DNA of 64,000 bases from the NCBI GenBank assembly GCA_049323655.1, contig JBMONO010000009.1:248001-312000 (forward strand). The letters are read 5' to 3'. Both the position numbers and the translations under genes were made by a program. Below are positions 58,314 through 64,000 of this stretch, one piece after another. Below the pieces are notes generated by a model. It made no database searches and was not told the origin of the DNA. It saw only the letters and a program-made list of their open reading frames with translations. Positions within the stretch are counted from its first letter, which is position 1. Each line of letters starts with the position of its first letter. Source of the stretch: DB1 sp049323655 (GTDB lineage: Bacteria; Desulfobacterota; Desulfobulbia; Desulfobulbales; SURF-16).

Positions 58314-59624
58314 TCATGAAAACCTCCTCGCGCACGCCGCGGCCAGCTCTCTGACCCTCTCCATAGCCTCCGCCACATCAAAAGTCAAGATCCGTCGCTC
58401 CTCCATAACCAGCCGCCCATTAATGACAGCGCTGCGCACCGCGTCGCCCCGGGCCGCATAGACCAGGGTGTCGACGGAAAAAAAGGGGGTGAGCTGCGGC
58501 CGGTGAATGTCCACCACGATGAGATCGGCGAGCCGGCCGGGGGCGAGCACCCCGCAGTCCGTCATGCCCAGGACGGCAGCGCCCTCGACAGTGGCCATGG
58601 CAAGAACGTCGCGGGCCGGACAGAGGGTGGCGTCCCGGCCGTGCACCTTGTGCAGTTTGGCGCAGGCCGCCATCTCCCCGAACAGATCGAGATCATTGTT
58701 GCTGGCAGCACCGTCGGTGCCGAGCCCCACCCGCACCCCGGCCGCCCGCAGGGCAGGCAGAGGGGCGGTGCCGGAGGCGAGCTTCATGTTGCTCTCCGGA
58801 CAGCTGACCAGGGCGGCACCGCTTTCGGCCAGCAGGACGATATCTTCCTCGGCCAGCCAGACGCCATGGACGCAGACCGTCCGCTCGTCAAGGAGACCCA
58901 GGGAATAAAGATAGACCAAGGGCGATCCGACGAATGTGGGGCGGATCATCTCCGCTTCCGCCCGCGTTTCGGCGATATGAATAAAAAAGGGCACATCATG
59001 GACGCGGGCGAGCTTCTTTGCCGCAATCAGCGTTGCCGGCGAGCAGGTATAGGGGGAATGGGCAAACACCGCCGGCCGTACCAGCTCGTCGCCCCCGCAG
59101 GAGCGAATGAAGCGGTCGCAGGCCGCCACATTGTCCGCCGGGTCCGGCACCCCGGGCGCGGGAAAATCGATGACGCCCTGGGCCGCCACCGCCCGCATGC
59201 CGGTTTCAACAAAGGCAGCAGCCGCCCGCTCCTCGTAAAAATAGGCGTCCGCCACGCAGGTGGTGCCGGAGAGGAGCATCTCCGCCGCCGCCAGCTTCGT
59301 GCACCAGGAGACCATCTCCGGGCTGACATGACGGGCCTCGGCCGGAAAGATATGCCGCTCCAGCCAGGTCATGAGCGGCAGGTCGTCGGCCAGCCCGCGG
59401 AACAGGGTCATGGCTGCATGGCTGTGGCCGTTGACCATTCCGGGCATAACAAGATCATTTCCCACATCCAGAACCCGCCCTGTGCCGGACGGCCGCCAGG
59501 CCGCCATGGGGCCGACCGCGCCGATCCGCTTGCCGACAATCTCGACAAAGCACCCGGGCGTCAGGCCGCTCGCTGTCGCCGGGGTAAAGAGCAGGGCGTT
59601 GATAAGGGTGAGATCCGGGGTCAT
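58314..59624 (-). CDS. mtaD: S-adenosylhomocysteine/5'-methylthioadenosine deaminase-type amidohydrolase
   Basis: The 436-residue protein has the amidohydrolase metal set: NGHSHAAMTLFRGLADDLPL (HxH near 66-68), a FIHIAETRAEAE His, VCVHGVWL and GTDGAASNNDLDL (catalytic Asp). The ATZ/TRZ-type layout is that of MtaD/SahD, which deaminates SAH, MTA or related adenosines. It begins ten bases after cobJ. The four to five upstream SAM-dependent methyltransferases each release SAH, so an SAH deaminase here would recycle or remove an inhibitor. Guanine or chlorohydrolase activity cannot be excluded from sequence alone. Confidence 0.82.
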   Translation of the reverse strand: MTPDLTLINALLFTPATASGLTPGCFVEIVGKRIGAVGPMAAWRPSGTGRVLDVGNDLVMPGMVNGHSHAAMTLFRGLADDLPLMTWLERHIFPAEARHVSPEMVSWCTKLAAAEMLLSGTTCVADAYFYEERAAAAFVETGMRAVAAQGVIDFPAPGVPDPADNVAACDRFIRSCGGDELVRPAVFAHSPYTCSPATLIAAKKLARVHDVPFFIHIAETRAEAEMIRPTFVGSPLVYLYSLGLLDERTVCVHGVWLAEEDIVLLAESGAALVSCPESNMKLASGTAPLPALRAAGVRVGLGTDGAASNNDLDLFGEMAACAKLHKVHGRDATLCPARDVLAMATVEGAAVLGMTDCGVLAPGRLADLIVVDIHRPQLTPFFSVDTLVYAARGDAVRSAVINGRLVMEERRILTFDVAEAMERVRELAAACARRFS

Positions 59625-59634
59625 GGACGTTCGC

Positions 59635-60384
59635 TCACAAATCGTATTTATGATGATAGCCGCGCGGGGTGATCATCCATTTTTCCCAGGTAACGGTGGT
59701 GGAGTTGCCGATAAAGACGGTGGACTGCATGCCGATCTCCTCCTCCAGCATTAGCGCCAGGTTGGTGACCACCACCCTTTCCTGCTCGCGGGTGGCGGCG
59801 GTGACGATGCCGACCGGGGTGTCCGGCCGGCGGTGCTCCGCAATGATCTCGCGGGCGCGGACGATCTGGTCGGTGCGCCGTTTTGATTTCGGATTGTAGA
59901 TGACGATGACGAAATCAGCGGCAGCCGCGGCTGCGAGCCGCTTCTCGATGAGCGGCCAGGGAGTGAGCAGATCGGAGAGACTGATTGCGGCAAAATCATG
60001 CATGAGCGGGGCGCCGAGACGGGCGGCGCAGCCGTTGACCGCAGCGATACCCGGCACCACCTCGATATCGATATCAATTTGTCCTTCCCGGGCAACCTCC
60101 AGGGCAAGCCCGGCCAGGGCATAGATGCCGGGATCGCCGCCGCAGACCAGGGCAACCGTCTCGCCGGCCGCGGCCCGCGCCAGGGCCTGGCGGGTGCGCT
60201 CCACCTCCTTCATCATCTCCGAGGAAACCACCTCCTTGCCGGCCAGCAGCTCCGGGATGAGATCGAGATAGGTTCGGTACCCGACGACAACGGTCGATCC
60301 GGCAATGGCAGCGCGGGCCGCCGGGGTGATATGCTCCACCCCGCCGGGGCCGGTGCCGACAACAAATAATTTTCCTGTGCTCAC
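59635..60384 (-). CDS. cobJ: Precorrin-3B C17-methyltransferase
   Basis: The 249-residue protein starts with GKLFVVGTGPGGVEHITPAARAAI. It has the tetrapyrrole methylase signatures VVGYRTYLDLI, VALVCGGDPGIYALAGLALE, VVPGIAAVNGCAARLGAPLMHDFAAISLSDLLTPW and YNPKSKRRTDQI. CobJ/CbiH methylates C17 and contracts the ring in corrin synthesis, using SAM. Its start overlaps the cbiG stop by four bases. Compared with CbiH it has no additional ferredoxin-like domain. Confidence 0.93.
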   Translation of the reverse strand: MSTGKLFVVGTGPGGVEHITPAARAAIAGSTVVVGYRTYLDLIPELLAGKEVVSSEMMKEVERTRQALARAAAGETVALVCGGDPGIYALAGLALEVAREGQIDIDIEVVPGIAAVNGCAARLGAPLMHDFAAISLSDLLTPWPLIEKRLAAAAAADFVIVIYNPKSKRRTDQIVRAREIIAEHRRPDTPVGIVTAATREQERVVVTNLALMLEEEIGMQSTVFIGNSTTVTWEKWMITPRGYHHKYDL

Positions 60385-61379
60385 AAATATTTCTCCACGA
60401 TGGCAACAGTGACGTCACGATATTTTCTCTTGGGGACGATGAGCCGCCCCCCCTGCCCGGCGGCAAGCAGGGCCGCCGGTTCGGCGACCGCATAGGCGCC
60501 GGTGGCCCGGAAAACCGCCTCGGAGCGGGCAACGCCCTCCACCCGGTTCAACTCCTCTTTGGCAAAGAAGACCAGGGGCAGCCCATGCCCACGGGCAGCA
60601 GCGAGCAGCCCCTCCTCATCCGCCTTGAGATCGATAGTGGCGAGGCTGTGCAGGGAAAACGACGAAAGCTGATTCTCCTCCAGAGTGGCGACAAGCGCCT
60701 CGCCAATATCTGCCGCCGCCGTGCCCCGGTTGCAGCCGATGCCGACCACCAGATTTTTTGGGCGCAGGACCAGGGCATCCGCCCGCGTCCAGCCGGTGCG
60801 GTTGGAAACAATGCAGTCCGCCTCACCGGCATCCGCTACCTCCAGCAGATCCTGGGGCAGTTCCGGCACAACGGTGTCGCAAAAAACGCGCAACCTGCCC
60901 CTGTTGACGAGGATGGCGCTTAACCGGGTGACATCGGCAGCCTGTTCCGCGATCAGACCCGTTTTTCGCATCCAGAGATCAAGAGCGGTGAGTCCGAGGA
61001 CATCCGAGGCGGTGGTGATCACCGCCTGGCCGCCGGTGATTTCCGCCACCCGGAGGGCCAACCCGTTGCCGCCGCCGACATGACCGGACAGCAGACTGAC
61101 TGCAAAGCGACCCCGCTCGTCACAGACGACGATAGCGGGATCATGACGCTTGTCGCTGATCAGCGGGGCAATGGTCCGAACCACGATGCCGGCGGCCATG
61201 ATGCAAACAAAGCCGTCATAAACCGGCCACGCCCGCTGCACGGCCACGGCGATTCCGGCCCTGCAGTCGAGCAGCTCCGCCCCGGCAAGAGCGCCGACAA
61301 GGGTCCGGGCCAGCTGGCTGCCCCCTTTGGTAACGGCGCAGACGGCAATCCGGACGGGCGCGGCCTCAGTCTGCCCCAT
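60381..61379 (-). CDS. cbiG: Cobalt-precorrin-5A hydrolase
   Basis: The 332-residue protein starts MGQTEAAPVRIAVCAVTKGG (61379); an in-frame ATG at 61409 would overlap cobM by 44 bases. The N-terminal part contains FVCIMAAGIVVRTIAPLISDKRHDPAIVVCDERGRFAVSLLSGHVGGGN, the CbiG N-domain signature. The C-terminal part has LVVGIGCNRGTAAADIGEALVATLEENQL and EGVARSEAVFRATGAYAVAEPAALLAA. CbiG opens the lactone ring and releases acetaldehyde in the anaerobic pathway, which marks this as the anaerobic (cobalt-early) route. Confidence 0.93.
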   Translation of the reverse strand: MGQTEAAPVRIAVCAVTKGGSQLARTLVGALAGAELLDCRAGIAVAVQRAWPVYDGFVCIMAAGIVVRTIAPLISDKRHDPAIVVCDERGRFAVSLLSGHVGGGNGLALRVAEITGGQAVITTASDVLGLTALDLWMRKTGLIAEQAADVTRLSAILVNRGRLRVFCDTVVPELPQDLLEVADAGEADCIVSNRTGWTRADALVLRPKNLVVGIGCNRGTAAADIGEALVATLEENQLSSFSLHSLATIDLKADEEGLLAAARGHGLPLVFFAKEELNRVEGVARSEAVFRATGAYAVAEPAALLAAGQGGRLIVPKRKYRDVTVAIVEKYL

Positions 61380-62139
61380 CACGGCACCCGTGGGCAAAGG
61401 CGCGGTCATAGAGCCGGGAGACCGCGGTCAGCCCCTGGTCGCCGAAGACCTCACCAACGCAGATGATGGCGGTTTTCCTGATGGCCGCGGCCCGCACCCG
61501 CACGCCGATCTCGGCAAGAGAAGCGCGGATGATGCGCTCCTCGGGCCAGCTCGCCTTTTCCACTACCGCCACCGGGGTCGAAGACGGGTAGCCGCCGGCC
61601 AGCAGTTCCGCCACCACCTCATCGATCATACCGACGCTGAGAAAGATCAGCATGGTGGCCCGGTGGCCGGCAAGCCCGACCAGCTCCTGGCCGGCCGGCA
61701 CCGGAGTGCGGCCCGCCCGCCGGGTGATGATGACGGTTTGCGAAACCTCGGGCAGAGTCAGTTCCGCCTCCAGGGCGGCGGCGGCGGCAAAGGCCGAGCT
61801 GACCCCCGGCACCACGGCATGGGGGATGGCCAACCGGTCAAGTTCTTCCATCTGTTCGCGAATAGCGCCATAGAGAGACGGATCACCGGTGTGCAGCCGC
61901 ACCACCTTTCTGTCCTGGCGCCAGGCGGCGGCCATGACATCGATGATCTGGCCGAGATCAAGAGGAGCGGAATTGACGATCTCCGCCCGCAGATCCGCGA
62001 CCAGGGCCTGCGGCACCAGGCTGCCGGCATAAACGACCAGATCGGCCTTTTCCAGCAGTCTGCGGCCCTTGACCGTAATCAGCTCCGGATCGCCGGGACC
62101 GGCGCCGACGAAGTGGATGATGTTTTGTTCAGCGTCCAT
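61366..62139 (-). CDS. cobM: Precorrin-4 C11-methyltransferase
   Basis: The 257-residue protein has IIHFVGAGPGDPELITVKGRRLLEKADLVVYAGSLV, LHTGDPSLYGAIREQMEEL and VVPGVSSAFAAAAALEAELTLPEVSQTVIITRRAGRTPVP, the CobM/CbiF signature. It methylates C11 with SAM. It overlaps the neighbouring genes at both ends (11 bases with cobI, 14 with cbiG). Confidence 0.94.
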   Translation of the reverse strand: MDAEQNIIHFVGAGPGDPELITVKGRRLLEKADLVVYAGSLVPQALVADLRAEIVNSAPLDLGQIIDVMAAAWRQDRKVVRLHTGDPSLYGAIREQMEELDRLAIPHAVVPGVSSAFAAAAALEAELTLPEVSQTVIITRRAGRTPVPAGQELVGLAGHRATMLIFLSVGMIDEVVAELLAGGYPSSTPVAVVEKASWPEERIIRASLAEIGVRVRAAAIRKTAIICVGEVFGDQGLTAVSRLYDRAFAHGCRDGAD

Positions 62140-62860
62140 TTTTTCTCACAATGATGGTGGAAAAATAATGGTTCTTCTCCCCCATGGCCTGCCGGAGATC
62201 ACGGCTCACCCGCTGGCCCCGCTGGCTGGAACGTTCGACCAGCACCGCCCGGTCGAGGAGCTGCATCTCGTCAAGCAGCGGGACGATGCGGTCCATGACC
62301 CGGTGCACCTTCATCAGCACCACGGAATCGAATTTCTCCAGGGTCTCGCGCAGCTCGCCATTTTCAAAGGTGGCGGGCAACACCACCAACCGGTCATCGC
62401 CGAGACAAAGGGGCGCTCCGGCGGCGGCGGCCGAAGCGCCGATGGAGGAGACGCCGGGAATGATCTCGATGGCGAGTCGTGGTTCAGCGGCAAGCAGGGT
62501 CTCACAGATGTAAAAACCGGTGCTGTAAATGGCCGGATCGCCGAGGGTCGGAAAGACGACGTCACGGCCTTCCCGCAAGCGGGCCAGAATCAGCGCACAG
62601 GCAGCGTCCCAGGCCCGCTGCACCTCTTGATCCGGCGTTGCGCCGCGACGGATCTTCTTCATCGGGAAATAATGGGTGATGATCTCCTTGCCGGCAGGCG
62701 CCACCACTGCGCTGGCGATGGCAAGCGCCACGCTCTCCCCGTCAGCGCTGCCGGCCGGAGCAAACCAGACCGGGCAGCGTTCCAGCAGGCGCAGGGCTTT
62801 CAGCGTCATCAGCTCCGGATCGCCGGGGCCGACTCCTACTACATACAAAGTTCCGTTCAT
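62129..62860 (-). CDS. cobI: Precorrin-2 C20-methyltransferase
   Basis: The 243-residue protein has TLYVVGVGPGDPELMTLKALRLLERCPVWFAPAG, ITHYFPMKKIRRG, VVFPTLGDPAIYSTGFYICETLL and IEIIPGVSSIGASAAAAGAPLCLGDDRLVVLPATFENGEL. These are the CobI/CbiL features. It adds the C20 methyl group to precorrin-2 or its cobalt form. The ATG overlaps the cobL stop by four bases. Confidence 0.94.
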   Translation of the reverse strand: MNGTLYVVGVGPGDPELMTLKALRLLERCPVWFAPAGSADGESVALAIASAVVAPAGKEIITHYFPMKKIRRGATPDQEVQRAWDAACALILARLREGRDVVFPTLGDPAIYSTGFYICETLLAAEPRLAIEIIPGVSSIGASAAAAGAPLCLGDDRLVVLPATFENGELRETLEKFDSVVLMKVHRVMDRIVPLLDEMQLLDRAVLVERSSQRGQRVSRDLRQAMGEKNHYFSTIIVRKNGR

Positions 62861-64000
62861 TTTATGCCTGTGACAATGGATATTGGATGAAAAATTCTGG
62901 GTGATTCTCCGGATGCCGACAAGTCGTTTCGTTCGCAGCTGATACGGCTCACCGTCACCCGCAGGCCGGCCGCGGCCATGTGCTGCGGAGCCAGACGGAC
63001 GGTCCGGGCGGTGACGCCGTTTGCCACGATCCGGCCGGCCGCGCCGAGCCGGGCCGCCGCCTGATTGATGATAGACTCAAGCTCGCCGCCGCTGCCGCCG
63101 ACAAAGACCCGATCCGGATCGGGCAGGAGGTCGAGCACCGCCGGCGCCTCACCCGGGATCGGCACGACGTTATACGCGCCGTACCGGCGGATATTGTCCC
63201 GGATATTGGCGAGCTCCTCTTGCTTTTTTTCCACCGCAAAAATGGTGAGATCGGGACAGAGCCGGCCCGCCTCGACGGAAACCGAGCCGCTGCCGGCGCC
63301 GATATCCCACAGCACACCCTCGTCCGGCAGGGCAAGACGGTGCAGGGCGACGGCCCGCACCTCATCCTTGGTGATCAGGCCGCGGCTGTGGCTGATCTCT
63401 GCCTCGGTCAGCCCGAGTCGCGGCAGGACCGGCCGGCCGGGGCGCTGGACAAGCAGGACATTGAGCGGGGCAAAACGTCTGGCGGCGATCTCCTTGAGCG
63501 TCCCGCTGCTGAGCCGCTCATCCGCCAGCCCGATATTTTCCGCCACCGACAGGCGGCAACCGGCCAGCATCGTCTCATCTTCGATCACCCCGAGATAGTC
63601 GCGAAGCTGGTCGGCGATGACCTCCGGCCGGTTTTGCGCGTCAGTGAAGACAACCGTCTTTGCCGCGGCCAGGAGCAGGCCGGGCAGATGCCGGGGCGTC
63701 CGGCCATGGAGACTGACCAGTCGGGCATCATCCCAGGGAATACGGAAACGGGCGCAGGCCTCCTGCAGGGCGGAGAGACCGGGCACGATCGTAAGCCGTT
63801 CCGGCCCGAACTCAGCGAGCAGCCTGCGGCCGATACCAAAAAAGAGCGGATCTCCGCTGGCCAGCACCGCCACCGACTCACCGGTCGCCAGCCTCTCCCG
63901 GATGACGGTCAGGGCCGTCGCCAACGGAGTGATTGCGCACTTTGCGGCCGGACAATCGGTAACAGCGGCCAGATGACGCTCTGCGCCGACCAGCAGGGCG
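62857..64000 (-). CDS. cobL: Precorrin-6Y C5,15-methyltransferase (CbiE-CbiT fusion), 5' end outside window
   Basis: The frame is open from 62857 to the right edge, about 380 residues. At the edge the residues LLVGAERHLAAVTDCP belong to the CbiE N-terminal region, so about 20-30 residues are missing. The CbiE half has VAVLASGDPLFFGIGRRLL and LSALQEACARFRIPWDDARLVSLHGR. The CbiT half (C-terminal) has DEVRAVALHRLALPDEGVLWDIGAGSGSVSVEAGRLCP, a classical SAM-binding motif, then VFVGGSGGELESIINQAAARLG. CbiE methylates C5 and CbiT methylates C15 with decarboxylation. First visible gene of the corrin operon. Confidence 0.94.
   Translation of the reverse strand, partial: ALLVGAERHLAAVTDCPAAKCAITPLATALTVIRERLATGESVAVLASGDPLFFGIGRRLLAEFGPERLTIVPGLSALQEACARFRIPWDDARLVSLHGRTPRHLPGLLLAAAKTVVFTDAQNRPEVIADQLRDYLGVIEDETMLAGCRLSVAENIGLADERLSSGTLKEIAARRFAPLNVLLVQRPGRPVLPRLGLTEAEISHSRGLITKDEVRAVALHRLALPDEGVLWDIGAGSGSVSVEAGRLCPDLTIFAVEKKQEELANIRDNIRRYGAYNVVPIPGEAPAVLDLLPDPDRVFVGGSGGELESIINQAAARLGAAGRIVANGVTARTVRLAPQHMAAAGLRVTVSRISCERNDLSASGESPRIFHPISIVTGIK

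Overview
The window is GC-rich bacterial chromosome, densely packed and mostly read from the minus strand. It most resembles a Desulfobacterota bacterium (Desulfobulbales-like is my inference). Reasons: NrfH/NrfA nitrite reductase and another multiheme cytochrome c, early (anaerobic-type) corrin-ring genes, PEP-CTERM surface proteins, several sigma-54-type promoters, and an EF-G of the kind related to mitochondrial EF-G. No marker gene here fixes the taxonomy.

Layout. 1-6842 (minus) is one long operon: isopentenyl-PP isomerase, an inositol-phosphate-synthase relative, a secreted YdjY-like protein, a secreted alpha/alpha-toroid protein, two EboE-like TIM-barrel proteins, a TatD-like hydrolase and a UbiA prenyltransferase. 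It looks like a variant of the ebo/edb cluster. 7285-16580 (minus) is a tandem duplication of a surface-protein operon (PEP-CTERM protein, PKD/toroid protein, STN-PDZ protein) in which one PEP-CTERM gene has decayed. 16699-21965 holds a PEP-CTERM-type TPR lipoprotein and a sigma-54 two-component pair. 22008-29629 is a VTT membrane protein and a complete MoxR-DUF58-BatA-BatBC-BatD operon.

29891-32118 (plus) is nrfHA with a consensus sigma-54 promoter and paired upstream dyads. 32296-39615 is a nearly mirror-symmetric divergent island. Each arm carries LysM/peptidoglycan-binding proteins, a metzincin-like metalloprotease and a helical-repeat exported protein, and the right arm ends in a PAAR protein. 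39625-44201 (minus) is a phospho-signalling group: PP2C phosphatase, FHA-EAL protein and Ser/Thr kinase.

44463-48378 has a pentaheme cytochrome and, divergently, two tandem cassettes of tiny glycine-rich membrane proteins. Each cassette has a sigma-54-like promoter, upstream TTGCGCAACAC boxes and its own terminator. I consider these cassettes and the LysM/metzincin island the most likely undescribed systems. 48421-56024 (minus) holds an EF-G/ATPase/HIS6-type HisA/EamA operon, a SLOG-like protein, tRNA-Phe and an RDD/zinc-ribbon pair. 56447-57473 (plus) is a lipoprotein and pcm. 57599-64000 (minus) is a cobalamin corrin-ring operon ending in an adenosine-type deaminase and a YqaA-like membrane protein.

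No CRISPR array, insertion sequence, rRNA, phage or riboswitch was recognised. All family names come from reading protein motifs, not from a search.
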